Translations under genes and position numbers: made by a program
Notes under the pieces: generated by a model
Told to the model about the DNA's origin: nothing
Seen by the model: only the letters and a program-made list of their open reading frames with translations
The model's database searches: none
In this document: piece after piece, positions 1-8,054 of the stretch
Numbering within the stretch: position 1 is the stretch's first letter
Layout of the letters: every line of letters starts with the position of its first letter
NCBI RefSeq assembly: GCF_003584645.1
Contig: NZ_AP017928.1
Span: 3,014,395 to 3,078,394 of the forward strand
DNA length: 64,000 bases
DNA from: Methylocaldum marinum
Lineage (GTDB): Bacteria > Pseudomonadota > Gammaproteobacteria > Methylococcales > Methylococcaceae
Direction of reading: 5' to 3'

Positions 1-111
1 CAGCTGCGCCAGGTCGAATTCCAGCCGTTCGATGCGCGCCTCGCGCTGGGCCAGGGTGGCCTTTAGAGTACGATTTTCTTCGGCGAGAGCGGCGGCATTC
101 ATGGCTGCCAT
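1..111 (-). CDS. tnpC: IS66 transposase TnpC, N-terminal fragment (cut by window edge)
   Basis: Reading the complement from 111 gives about 37 residues (MAAMNAAALAEENRTLKATL at the start), a leucine- and charge-rich coiled-coil opening typical of the IS66 DDE transposase. Everything after residue 37, including the catalytic domain, lies beyond the left edge. It follows tnpB with about 58 bases between, as expected for IS66. A second ATG at 102 is an alternative start. Confidence 0.7.
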   Translation of the reverse strand, partial: MAAMNAAALAEENRTLKATLAQREARIERLEFDLAQL

Positions 112-169
112 TATACCCGGTGGACCACCCGAAAGCCCAGCTCTGATGCGGGTTTCAGGCACTTTCGAC

Positions 170-511
170 TCAGCCGACCCGACCCGCGCGAACCGCGCGG
201 AAACGGGCCACCGTCAGGTCCACGCCTTCCAGCAACAGCAGCAGGTCCGAGCGCGAAATCGTCCCCTGAACCGGCTTGCGGAAGCGGCCGTTCTCCAGCC
301 GCTTGTAGGCCAGCCAGAAACCGTGACGATCCCACCACAACAGCTTCACCTTGTCCCGGCCCCGGTTGAAAAACACGAACACCGCACCCGATAACGGCGA
401 ATGCCCCAGACTGCTCTCCACCGCCAGCGCCAAACCATCGATGGACTTGCGCAAATCGACCGGCTCGGCCACCACATACACCGCCGCCGCACTCAGAATC
501 GTCGCCAGCAT
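170..511 (-). CDS. tnpB: IS66 accessory protein TnpB
   Basis: TnpB is the second IS66 protein, needed together with TnpA for transposition; its molecular role is not well defined. The 113-residue product carries the family signature: VDLRKSIDGLA near residue 20, then GAVFVFFNRGRDKVKLLWWD and GFWLAYKRLENGRF. I chose the ATG at 511 because its first base is the last base of the tnpA stop codon (TGATG), implying translational coupling. A longer upstream reading would only overlap tnpA. Confidence 0.9.
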   Translation of the reverse strand: MLATILSAAAVYVVAEPVDLRKSIDGLALAVESSLGHSPLSGAVFVFFNRGRDKVKLLWWDRHGFWLAYKRLENGRFRKPVQGTISRSDLLLLLEGVDLTVARFRAVRAGRVG

Positions 512-813
512 CACGAGACCAATGCGGCCACCACCTGCTTCAACAACCCGGCATCGAACCCCGGTTTCACCTCGATGCGAACCCCGCCCACCGACAACCA
601 CAGACCACCGACTGCTGTCTCACCGCCATCTACCCGCATCAACGTCAGTGGCGCCACCACCGCTGGCTGCGCTACGCGTCGACGCCAGTAGATGAACGCC
701 GCATAGCTGACCGCCTCGCGCGCACACCAAGCGCGCACCGACAACCCACTCCCTGCCTGTTGCTCCAGCAGGACCCGCCAATGCATCTCTCGTTCTTGTT
801 TCGTCATCGCCAT
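511..813 (-). CDS. tnpA: IS66 accessory protein TnpA
   Basis: This 100-residue protein is the first gene of the IS66 element. It has a helix-turn-helix-like N-terminal part (VLLEQQAGSGLSVRAWCARE followed by an aromatic stretch ending FIYWRRR), typical of IS66 TnpA, and a more variable C-terminal part. The start at 813 lies about 80 bases inside the terminal repeat at 892. It is coupled to tnpB by a one-base overlap of stop and start codons. Confidence 0.88.
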   Translation of the reverse strand: MAMTKQEREMHWRVLLEQQAGSGLSVRAWCAREAVSYAAFIYWRRRVAQPAVVAPLTLMRVDGGETAVGGLWLSVGGVRIEVKPGFDAGLLKQVVAALVS

Positions 814-892
814 CTCCTCCTCTTCGGGAATATGGCGATACTGTGACTCAGGCGCTAATCGGTGGGAATTATGCGGACAGCCGGACGCTTAC

Positions 893-1274
893 ACTCGTTC
901 TCACTTAACCCTTATTTGCCATTTGACAGCCGTCACGCTACGGCGACGTTTGAGCAGTTGCCCCGACCACAACCTCATCCACCCTAGTCTTTCTTGGGCG
1001 ACATGGGTCTGACGATATTTCAATTGGGCTTTGCTTGGAAAATAGATCGCAGGTATTTGATCGTTGAGCGGCGAGGTAACAACAAGCAAAAACGTGGGAA
1101 TGAGTGTTTAGTACTTAGTGCCTGAACGGAAATCAATTAAAGTCATAACTATCAATGTATTATAATTATTTCGCAGCACGAAGATGTGTTGTTCTGACAC
1201 CAGTTTTGCCCTATTTCGGGCGAAAATCAGCCTGCAACCACCTAAAAACCAAAATCTTCGTTACCCGAAATCGT
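893..1274. other. Gap between the two insertion elements
   Basis: This 382-base stretch between the IS66 terminus and the chosen ISNCY start is AT-richer than its surroundings. A 62-codon open frame on the minus strand (901-1089) has no recognisable family and no ribosome binding site. A stem with one mismatch (TTTTGCCC / GGGCGAAA, about 1205-1226) lies shortly before the ISNCY start and could belong to that element's left end, but I could not pair it with a matching right end. Confidence 0.4.
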
Positions 1275-1778
1275 ATGCGTACCGTCATTCAGCCACAACT
1301 CAAATTCGGTGAAACCGATATTGCCGCCATCGTCCTCGATCCCAAATCGCGCGATGACATCCCTCAATTACTGCGTGGACTGCAATACATTTATACCGAG
1401 GTCAGCTTGCGTCAGCGGGTATTTGCCATTCTGGAAGAGATGATACCTGACCGTGCGAACGGGCAAGGCAAAGCCAACCGCCAAACCGGGCGGCCTGGCA
1501 TGGAGCAGTGGAAGATACGGGTGTTGGGCGTACTGCGCTTGGGTCTCGATGCGGATTACGACCGGATTCAAGAGTTGGCCAACCAACACAAGACGATCCG
1601 GCAGATGCTGGGGCATAGCGATTGGCTGGACGAGCAGGAGTACGAGTTGCAGACGATTCGGGACAACGTCAGCTTGTTCACGCCCGAGCTATTGGACCGC
1701 ATCAACCAGGAAGTGGTTAACGCGGGGCACTCGCTGTTAAAAAAAAAACGCCGAGGAAAGCCTCAAAGCCCGCGCTGA
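1275..1778 (+). CDS. ISNCY-family transposase, N-terminal part (frame 1)
   Basis: This part encodes the DNA-binding N-terminus: a helix-turn-helix-like stretch (RVLGVLRLGLDADYDRIQEL) followed by KTIRQMLGH, typical of ISNCY transposases. I chose the ATG at 1275 (MRTVIQPQLKFGE) rather than the longer frame from 1155 because the conserved part starts there. In this frame translation ends at 1778, soon after ten consecutive A at 1739-1748. Beyond the A run the sequence that continues the family alignment (AEESLKARADSFVV) is in the next frame, so this gene is the first half of a split or frameshifted transposase. Confidence 0.75.
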   Translation: MRTVIQPQLKFGETDIAAIVLDPKSRDDIPQLLRGLQYIYTEVSLRQRVFAILEEMIPDRANGQGKANRQTGRPGMEQWKIRVLGVLRLGLDADYDRIQELANQHKTIRQMLGHSDWLDEQEYELQTIRDNVSLFTPELLDRINQEVVNAGHSLLKKKRRGKPQSPR

Positions 1779-2772
1779 TTCCTTTGTGGTCAAAACCCAC
1801 GTGCATTTCCCCACCGATACCAACTTGCTGTGGGATGCGATTCGCAAAGCCATTCAAACCTGTGCGGCACTCTGCGATACATTGGATTTGACCGAATGGC
1901 GGCAAAGCGCTTATCACTTGCGGTGTTTCAAGAAAAGCTACCGTCTGATTCAAAAGCTCAAGCATTCCACCTCACAAGATGAAGCCAAGCGGCAGGCCAA
2001 GCAGGCGCAAATCGAAACGGCTTATCAGACCTATCTCGACCAAGCTGAAGCCTATCAGCAACGGGCACATGCTACCCGGCAACGCCTGAACCAAGCGCAT
2101 GGCCTACCGACACCGATGTTGGCAGACCTTGATGCCTACCTGGCGCATGCCGAGCGGCAGATCGACCAGATTCGTCGCCGCGTCCCGCGAGGTGAAACCA
2201 TTCCGCATGGCGAAAAAGTCTTTTCCATTTTTCAGCCCCATACCGAGTGGATCAGCAAAGGCAAGGCGGGCGTACCGGTCGAATTGGGCTTGCGGGTGGC
2301 GGTCGTCGAAGATCAACACCGCTTCATCCTACACCATCAAGTCATGGAAAAAACCACCGACGATCAAATCGCCGTGTCCCTGGTCGAACACAGCCAAACC
2401 CGCTTTCCGGCAGTAACGGCCATCCGCTTGGACAAGGGCTTTCACAGTCCAAGTAATCAGGTCGAGCTCAAGCAACACCTGGAAAACGTCATATTGCCGA
2501 AAAAAGGCCGGCTATCGGAAGCCGACAAAGTCCGCGAATCCGACCCGACATTTGTCCGCCTGCGCCGCCAACACTCGGCTGTTGAATCGGCAATCAATGC
2601 ACTCGGTGTGCATGGCCTGGACAAATGTCCCGATCATGGCATTGACGGCTTCAAGCGCTATGTTGCCCTCGCGGTCGTGGCGCGCAACATTCAGCGCCTG
2701 GGAGCCGTTTTACGCGAGCAAGAACAACAAGCGGCGGATCGACGACGAGGGCCGTATAAAAAAGCGGCCTAA
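1741..2772 (+). CDS. ISNCY-family transposase, catalytic C-terminal part (frame 2)
   Basis: This frame carries the catalytic half of the transposase, beginning KKNAEESLKARADSFVVKTH inside the poly-A run and continuing with VHFPTDTNLLWDAIRK, a hallmark of the ISNCY catalytic region. Further on, RLDKGFHSP and the RRQHSAVESAINALGVHGLD stretch mark the C-terminal catalytic region. An in-frame ATG exists at 1786, but it starts in the middle of the conserved block, so the natural product is probably a fusion with the upstream frame. Joining needs a +1 shift, equivalent to nine A instead of ten. Confidence 0.75.
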   Translation, partial: KKNAEESLKARADSFVVKTHVHFPTDTNLLWDAIRKAIQTCAALCDTLDLTEWRQSAYHLRCFKKSYRLIQKLKHSTSQDEAKRQAKQAQIETAYQTYLDQAEAYQQRAHATRQRLNQAHGLPTPMLADLDAYLAHAERQIDQIRRRVPRGETIPHGEKVFSIFQPHTEWISKGKAGVPVELGLRVAVVEDQHRFILHHQVMEKTTDDQIAVSLVEHSQTRFPAVTAIRLDKGFHSPSNQVELKQHLENVILPKKGRLSEADKVRESDPTFVRLRRQHSAVESAINALGVHGLDKCPDHGIDGFKRYVALAVVARNIQRLGAVLREQEQQAADRRRGPYKKAA

Positions 2773-3039
2773 AGACAGGGCTGATGGCAGAAAAATCCCG
2801 AAGTGCAGGAAAGGTGCGTCCAAAATTTGCCCCCAAATGGCAAATTGGCATCATGGAGTGCGCCTGGCGGGAAAAAAGGCTGGCCTGGGCCGAAAAACGG
2901 CTGACGTGACTCCCAGTGAGTCAGCAAAACCATGAAAAAATCGAGTTTTCTTACAGACACTAAATAGCAAAAACACCCATTTACTTGGATTGCACTTGAG
3001 ACACCGAAAACGTTTCTAAAGCGGGAATATCGGCAATTA

Positions 3040-3056
3040 AGCGGCATCAAGCCGCT
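3040..3056 (-). terminator. Stem-loop after ihfB
   Basis: Just after the ihfB stop codon the minus strand can form AGCGGC-TTGAT-GCCGCT followed by TAATT. It is a short stem with only a weak U-rich tail, so it is a possible but not strong intrinsic terminator closing the superoperon. Confidence 0.4.
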
Positions 3057-3060
3057 CGGT

Positions 3061-3354
3061 TCAAGCACGCGCTTGGTTTACCCGGTCCCGAAGTTCTTTG
3101 CCGGGCTTAAAATGAGGAACAAACTTCGAGGACAATTCAACAGAATCGCCCGTCTTAGGATTCCGGCCTATCCTCGGTGGCCGATAATGGAGAGAGAAAC
3201 TGCCAAACCCTCTTATCTCGATACGCTCGCCCGACGAAAGAGCATACGTCATATGTTCGATCATTCCTTTCACTGCAGCTTCGACATCCTTGAACGCGAG
3301 GTGGCCGTATTTCTCTGCTAAGAGATTGATCAATTCGGACTTTGTCACTGTCAT
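3061..3354 (-). CDS. ihfB: Integration host factor subunit beta
   Basis: IHF-beta pairs with IHF-alpha to bend DNA by about 160 degrees at specific sites, supporting recombination, replication initiation and sigma-54 transcription. The 97-residue product begins [12 protein letters not shown] and contains the DNA-binding arm with [20 protein letters not shown], whose proline intercalates in the minor groove. I start it at the ATG at 3354, which gives the usual family length; an upstream ATG at 3378 adds eight atypical residues and lies in the loop of a hairpin. It is the last gene of the run, 48 bases after rpsA. The sigma-54-dependent genes elsewhere in this window would be plausible users of IHF. 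Confidence 0.95.
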   Translation of the reverse strand: MTVTKSELINLLAEKYGHLAFKDVEAAVKGMIEHMTYALSSGERIEIRGFGSFSLHYRPPRIGRNPKTGDSVELSSKFVPHFKPGKELRDRVNQARA

Positions 3355-3367
3355 TTCCGTGGATAGC

Positions 3368-3389
3368 GGGGGCTGCATATACAGCCCCC
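3368..3389 (-). promoter_or_regulatory. Hairpin in the rpsA-ihfB intergenic leader
   Basis: The minus strand reads GGGGGCTG-TATATG-CAGCCCCC, a perfect 8-bp stem with a 6-base loop. It ends 14 bases before the ihfB start and begins 13 bases after the rpsA stop. No U-tract follows, so it is not a classical terminator. It could be an mRNA-processing or stability element that separates rpsA and ihfB expression. The ihfB start has only a weak Shine-Dalgarno (ACGGAA) close to the ATG. Confidence 0.5.
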
Positions 3390-3402
3390 TTGCTTGACCT
3401 GA

Positions 3403-5073
3403 CTATTTATTTTCCATCTGTTCCTTGAAAATGTCTCCCAAAGTAGGCATAGCGGAAGAAGATTGCTGCGAATAGCCTTTGATCGCTGCCGCCTCCTCTT
3501 CTTGATCCTTTGCCTTGATCGAGAGAGTGATGGATTTGTTTTTCTTGTCGACACCGATGAATTTCGCTTCGACTTCGTCTCCCGCTTTCAACTGGGTGCG
3601 AGCATCTTCGACTCGATCGCGCGAAATCTCCGAGGCGCGAAGATAGCCTTCGACACTGTCTGCCAGCATAATCACGGCGCCCTTTGCATCGACTTCCTTG
3701 ACGACCCCTGTGACAATGCTGCCTTTTTCATGGGTCGCCAGGTAATTCTGGAAGGGATCCTGCTCCAACTGTTTGATGCCGAGCGAAATTCTCTCCCGCT
3801 CAGGATCGATGGCCAGGATAATGCTCTCCACCTCATCGCCTTTCTTGTACTGCCGAATCGCTTCTTCGCCCGGGATTGACCAAGAAATGTCCGACAGATG
3901 CACCAAACCGTCGATGGCTCCTTCCAGGCCGATGAAAATCCCGAAATCGGTAATCGACTTGATGCTGCCCGTAATCTTATCGCCCTTCTTATGGCTAGCA
4001 GCAAATTCTTCCCAAGGATTGGGCTTGCATTGCTTCATGCCGAGAGAAATGCGACGACGCTCCTCGTCGATATCGAGCACCATGACTTCGACTTCTTCAC
4101 CCAGCTGAATGACCTTCGCCGGGTTGACGTTCTTGTTGGTCCAGTCCATCTCCGACACGTGAACAAGACCCTCGACGCCCTCTTCCAGTTCGACGAAACA
4201 GCCATAGTCCGTTAGATTGCTGACCTTCCCGAAAAGGCGCGTGCCCGGCGGGTAACGGCGTGCAATATTCAGCCACGGATCCTCGCCCAGCTGTTTCAAA
4301 CCAAGCGAGACACGATTCTTTTCCTGGTCGAATTTCAGTACCTTGACCTGAATCTCTTGGCCGATCTGAACGGCTTCAGAAGGATGCCGCACTCTCTTCC
4401 AAGCCATATCGGTAATATGGAGAAGGCCATCAATTCCACCGAGATCGATGAAAGCACCGTAATCGGTCAGGTTCTTCACCACGCCTGTGATGATCGCGCC
4501 CTCCTTGAGATTCTCGAGCAGCGCTTCCTTTTCTGCACTGAACTCGGATTCCACTACCGCTCGGCGGGAAAGCACCACGTTGTTGCGTTTTTGGTCGATT
4601 TTGATGACTTTGAACTCGAGGTCGCGCCCTTCCAGATAAGCGGTGTCGCGGACCGGGCGCACGTCGACTAGGGAACCCGGCAAGAAAGCACGAAGCGCAC
4701 CGACGGACACAGTAAACCCGCCGCGCACCTTTCCCGTGATTCGACCAACCACGGTTTCGTTCTTTTCATACGCCTGTTCAAGTTCTTGCCATGCTTTCAG
4801 GCGCTTCGCCTTATCGCGGGACAATAGGGTCGCCCCAAGGCCATCCTCAAGCATGTCAAGGGCGACTTCAACCGTGTCACCTATTTGAACCTCGATTTGT
4901 CCGTCGGAATTCAAGAACTGCCATTTCGGTATGACGCCTTCCGACTTCAATCCCGCATTGACCACGACCACGTCGGGGCCGATATCGATGACGGTGCCCG
5001 TAATGATGCTGCCTGGACGCATTTCTGCCTGAGCCAGACTCTCTTCAAACAATTGTGCAAAGCTATCGCTCAT
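3403..5073 (-). CDS. rpsA: 30S ribosomal protein S1
   Basis: S1 binds mRNA on the 30S platform and is needed to initiate translation on structured or leaderless messages. The 556-residue product has six tandem S1 (OB-fold) repeats; repeats 3-6 show the repeated patterns [60 protein letters not shown] and [20 protein letters not shown]. Length matches the usual 550-560. It starts [13 protein letters not shown], as in most gammaproteobacterial S1 proteins. It lies 110 bases after cmk and before ihfB, the conserved order. An inverted repeat upstream (5138-5157) may take part in its regulation. Confidence 0.98.
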   Translation of the reverse strand: MSDSFAQLFEESLAQAEMRPGSIITGTVIDIGPDVVVVNAGLKSEGVIPKWQFLNSDGQIEVQIGDTVEVALDMLEDGLGATLLSRDKAKRLKAWQELEQAYEKNETVVGRITGKVRGGFTVSVGALRAFLPGSLVDVRPVRDTAYLEGRDLEFKVIKIDQKRNNVVLSRRAVVESEFSAEKEALLENLKEGAIITGVVKNLTDYGAFIDLGGIDGLLHITDMAWKRVRHPSEAVQIGQEIQVKVLKFDQEKNRVSLGLKQLGEDPWLNIARRYPPGTRLFGKVSNLTDYGCFVELEEGVEGLVHVSEMDWTNKNVNPAKVIQLGEEVEVMVLDIDEERRRISLGMKQCKPNPWEEFAASHKKGDKITGSIKSITDFGIFIGLEGAIDGLVHLSDISWSIPGEEAIRQYKKGDEVESIILAIDPERERISLGIKQLEQDPFQNYLATHEKGSIVTGVVKEVDAKGAVIMLADSVEGYLRASEISRDRVEDARTQLKAGDEVEAKFIGVDKKNKSITLSIKAKDQEEEAAAIKGYSQQSSSAMPTLGDIFKEQMENK

Positions 5074-5137
5074 AAAACGATTTTGGTTTCAACAGCCAAG
5101 TTTCCCTAGCTGTTTGGGTTAATTGGTTAAACATATA

Positions 5138-5157
5138 TTGTCGAGCAGTGTCGACAA
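5138..5157 (-). promoter_or_regulatory. Inverted repeat and possible promoter in the cmk-rpsA gap
   Basis: The minus strand reads TTGTCGA-CACTGC-TCGACAA, a perfect 7-bp inverted repeat 65 bases before rpsA, followed by TATATGTTT. The first arm resembles a -35 (TTGTCG), and a -10-like TATGTT follows at about 16 bases. The gap may therefore hold an internal promoter or a leader structure for S1 autoregulation; sequence alone does not decide. Confidence 0.35.
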
Positions 5158-5183
5158 CCCCTTGAACATTACCGAGTATGATC

Positions 5184-5852
5184 TCACCTACCGCCTATAA
5201 TATCGAGACATCGGGCGATAACTTGATCAATCGTGAGATCTGACGAATCAATCAGAACAGCGCCATCCGGTACAGTTAACGGCGCCTCAGCACGCTCCTT
5301 GTCGCGCCGGTCCCTTTCTTCAATCTCTTTCGTTAAGCGGTCAAGGTTAACATCAGCCCCCTTCTCTTTCAACTGTTTATGCCGCCTTTTTGCGCGAACT
5401 TCCGCGCTGGCGGTAAGAAAGATCTTGTATGAGGCATCAGGAAAAACGACCGTCCCCATGTCGCGCCCATCCGCAACCAAGCCCGGTTCTCGCTGAAAAT
5501 CCCGCTGCTTCTGTAAAAGTGCCTGCCGTACCGGCCCGTGAGCAGCGATCTTCGAAGCCGTACTGCCACAGTCTTCGGTCTGAATCTTATGGGAAATATC
5601 CTGGCCGCCAAGAAATATACGCGGAGGGTCGTTTGCCTCGAACCGGAGATCCATTGACTCGGCGACACGAACGACCGCATCGATGTCTTGGGGATCTATC
5701 GCGGCCTGCGTAACTGCAACGGCCAATGAGCGATAGATGGCGCCGCTGTCCAAGAAATGCCAACCCAGCTTTTTGGCCAGCGCGCGACTTACGGTCCCCT
5801 TGCCGGCCCCGCTCGGCCCATCGATGGTGATTACCGGGACCTTTGTCGTCAT
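5184..5852 (-). CDS. cmk: Cytidylate kinase
   Basis: Phosphorylates CMP and dCMP with ATP in pyrimidine nucleotide metabolism. The 222-residue product begins MTTKVPVITIDGPSGAGKGT, containing the P-loop GPSGAGKGT, and later has the bacterial CMP kinase stretches GRDMGTVVFPDA and LTASAEVRAKRR. The ATG at 5852 overlaps the aroA stop codon as ATGA, so it is translationally coupled to aroA. A longer start at 5867 would only extend into aroA. It is followed by rpsA, the usual gammaproteobacterial arrangement. Confidence 0.97.
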   Translation of the reverse strand: MTTKVPVITIDGPSGAGKGTVSRALAKKLGWHFLDSGAIYRSLAVAVTQAAIDPQDIDAVVRVAESMDLRFEANDPPRIFLGGQDISHKIQTEDCGSTASKIAAHGPVRQALLQKQRDFQREPGLVADGRDMGTVVFPDASYKIFLTASAEVRAKRRHKQLKEKGADVNLDRLTKEIEERDRRDKERAEAPLTVPDGAVLIDSSDLTIDQVIARCLDIIGGR

Positions 5853-7177
5853 AAAATCTCGCCGCAAACGGCAGTAATATTCAAACCCAATTTACGCGCC
5901 AACTCCACAAAGCTCGGAAAGGAAGTATTTACGTTCGCACAATCGTCGATTTCTATCAGGCCGCCACCACGCAACGCAGAGATCGAAAATGCCATGGCGA
6001 TGCGATGGTCGCCGTGGGAACGGACTTTCCCCCCGGAAAGCTTTCCGCCCCGAACGATCATGCCGTCAGGTGTCGGCTGAGCCTCGATGCCCAAGACCTG
6101 CAACCCATCGGCCATCACCTGGATACGATCACTTTCCTTAACGCGCAGTTCCGCTGCTCCGCTCAGTCGGGTTTCCCCTTCGGCACATGCCGCTGCGACG
6201 AACAGAACCGGAAATTCGTCTATCGCCAAGGGAACCAATTCTTGAGGAATCTCTATTCCGTACAAACGGCTCGAACGGATGCGGACATCGGCGACCGGCT
6301 CTCCTCCCATCTCTCGGGGATTGAGGACCTGAATATCCGCGCCCATCAGACGCAGAATGTCCAAAATGCCGGTCCGAGTCGGATTCACTCCGACGTGGCG
6401 CAGGGTGACGTCGGCATCTTCGCCGATCGCCGCGCCGACCATGAAGAATGCCGCCGAGGATATGTCGCCGGGCACATCGATGTCGCAAGCTAACAGTTTA
6501 CCATCCGGCTGTATGCATACCGTCTCGTCTTTGCCGGTCACCGGATAGGAGAATCCGGCCAGCATACGCTCGGTATGATCGCGCGTCGGCGCCGGCTCGC
6601 GCACGCAGGTCTGACCTGAGGCATAGAGACCGGCCAATAGCAGACAGGATTTGACCTGGGCACTGGCCACCGGCATCTCGTAATGAATTCCCTTGAGTTT
6701 CGCGCGTCCGTAAATCCTGAGTGGAGCGGTTCCGGCTTCGGTGGTTTCCACCATTGCGCCCATGGTCCGAAGAGGCTCGGTCACCCGCTTCATGGGCCGG
6801 CGGGAAAGGGAAACGTCGCCGGTCAGAATCGAGTCAAAATCCTGTCCGGCCAAAAGACCGCAGAGGAGACGCATCGACGTACCCGAATTCCCCAGGTACA
6901 GGGGCTCTTCGGGTGCACGCAATCCGTGCAGTCCCACGCCTCGAATGCTTACCTCTCCTTTCTCCGCCCCCTCGATTTCAACGCCCATCGCCCGGAAAGC
7001 ATTCATGGTAGCGAGGCAATCCTCCGCTTCCAGAAAACCGGTGACGCGCGTCGTTCCCTCGGCTAGCGAGCCCAACATGATGGATCGGTGAGAAATGGAT
7101 TTATCGCCCGGCACCCGGGCTTCTCCGCGAAGCGTACCGCCAGGCTGCACGCAAAAGCTGATTGTGTCGTTCTCCAT
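5849..7177 (-). CDS. aroA: 3-phosphoshikimate 1-carboxyvinyltransferase (EPSP synthase)
   Basis: Transfers the enolpyruvyl group of PEP to shikimate-3-phosphate, the sixth step of the shikimate pathway. The 442-residue product has the phosphate-binding segment PGDKSISHRSIMLGSLAEG near residue 25 and LGNSGTSMRLLCG near residue 95. It ends with an arginine/histidine motif near KVRSHGDHRIAMAFS. The GDKSISHRS form is nearer to the class represented in Agrobacterium CP4 and Bacillus than to E. coli (GSKSVSNRA), which is common in pseudomonad-type operons. Start ATG at 7177, 7 bases after the tyrA stop; an ATG at 7222 would overlap tyrA. Confidence 0.96.
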   Translation of the reverse strand: MENDTISFCVQPGGTLRGEARVPGDKSISHRSIMLGSLAEGTTRVTGFLEAEDCLATMNAFRAMGVEIEGAEKGEVSIRGVGLHGLRAPEEPLYLGNSGTSMRLLCGLLAGQDFDSILTGDVSLSRRPMKRVTEPLRTMGAMVETTEAGTAPLRIYGRAKLKGIHYEMPVASAQVKSCLLLAGLYASGQTCVREPAPTRDHTERMLAGFSYPVTGKDETVCIQPDGKLLACDIDVPGDISSAAFFMVGAAIGEDADVTLRHVGVNPTRTGILDILRLMGADIQVLNPREMGGEPVADVRIRSSRLYGIEIPQELVPLAIDEFPVLFVAAACAEGETRLSGAAELRVKESDRIQVMADGLQVLGIEAQPTPDGMIVRGGKLSGGKVRSHGDHRIAMAFSISALRGGGLIEIDDCANVNTSFPSFVELARKLGLNITAVCGEIL

Positions 7178-7184
7178 GGGCTTA

Positions 7185-8054
7185 TTATCTTTCAAGTTGA
7201 TCCAAGAATCGTTGTCGCGCATTGCGGGCGTCGGCGAATACAGAAAACAGCTCCTCCGCCGCACCACTGGAAATTAAACCAGCAACAACATTCAGTTCTT
7301 CGCGGAATTGATGGATCAATGGCACGATTTCCCGTCGATTCGCGCGGCAAATGTCCAGCCACATCTTCGGATCACTCGACGCAATCCGGGTAAAATCCCG
7401 AAACCCACCGGCGGCGTACTGAAAAATCTCGGTCTGCTCGTCTTTCTTGCCCAACATGTAAGTCAGGGCAAACGCCAGCACGTGGGGCAAATGGCTGGTC
7501 GCGGCCAAGACTTCGTCGTGATGGGCGGGTTCCATTTGGGAAACCTTGGCACCGATCGATCGCCAAAAGCTCTCGACCCGCTTCACGGCCAACGGCGACG
7601 TGTCCTCAAGCGGCGTCAGAATGACCCGCTTGCCCCGAAACAAATCGACCGTCGAAGCCTCCACGCCACTCCGTTCCGCACCCGCTATCGGATGACCCGG
7701 TACGAAGTTGTCGGGAACCTCACCGAAAATTCTTTCGGCGGATTCGATGACACTACACTTCGTACTACCCGCGTCCGTCACCACGGCTCCGGTCGACCAG
7801 ACCGATTTCAAAGCGCTGAAGATCACATCAAAGGTTCCGACAGGGGTCGCTATCATGACCGCATCGGCACTTGCAGCGCCTTGCTCTATATCCGAAAACC
7901 CGGCGTCGATGACGCCGCATGCCGATGCTTTTCGCAAGTTATCGGCATCGGCATCGACGCCTACGATCTCATGGCAAAGTCCTTCGGCGCGGGCAGCGCG
8001 CGCCACCGATCCACCGATCAGCCCTACGCCGATGATGCATAAACGCTCGATCAT
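7185..8054 (-). CDS. tyrA: Prephenate/arogenate dehydrogenase
   Basis: Oxidative decarboxylation of prephenate (or arogenate) toward tyrosine, using NAD(P). The 289-residue product is a stand-alone dehydrogenase without a chorismate mutase domain. It opens with the Rossmann motif IIGVGLIGGSVARAAR and has GHPIAGAERSGVEAS near residue 125 and SHLPHVLAFALTY later, typical of the TyrA catalytic domain. The ATG overlaps the hisC stop by four bases (ATGA). In Pseudomonas the equivalent gene is fused to aroA; here the two are separate. Confidence 0.95.
   Translation of the reverse strand: MIERLCIIGVGLIGGSVARAARAEGLCHEIVGVDADADNLRKASACGVIDAGFSDIEQGAASADAVMIATPVGTFDVIFSALKSVWSTGAVVTDAGSTKCSVIESAERIFGEVPDNFVPGHPIAGAERSGVEASTVDLFRGKRVILTPLEDTSPLAVKRVESFWRSIGAKVSQMEPAHHDEVLAATSHLPHVLAFALTYMLGKKDEQTEIFQYAAGGFRDFTRIASSDPKMWLDICRANRREIVPLIHQFREELNVVAGLISSGAAEELFSVFADARNARQRFLDQLER

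Larger units (their letters stand above)
1..892 (-). mobile_element. IS66-family insertion sequence, partial (right end at 892)
   Basis: Minus-strand tnpA, tnpB and the first codons of tnpC lie in the standard IS66 order with coupled junctions. The outer terminus is recognisable at 892 reading leftward: the complement begins GTAAGCGTCCGG, matching the GTAAGCG start typical of IS66-family terminal inverted repeats. The other end lies outside the window, so target-site duplications cannot be checked. Confidence 0.85.
1275..2772 (+). mobile_element. ISNCY-type insertion sequence (coding extent; ends unresolved)
   Basis: Two overlapping open frames together encode one ISNCY-family transposase. 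Only the coding extent is given; I could not identify convincing terminal inverted repeats in the flanks (1150-1270 and 2773-2960). The element sits immediately beside the IS66 element and downstream of ihfB, so this end of the superoperon is an insertion hot spot. Confidence 0.7.

Noticed and set aside
901..1089. A 62-codon minus-strand frame between the insertion elements
   Set aside because: No family, no ribosome site, and atypical composition; probably chance.
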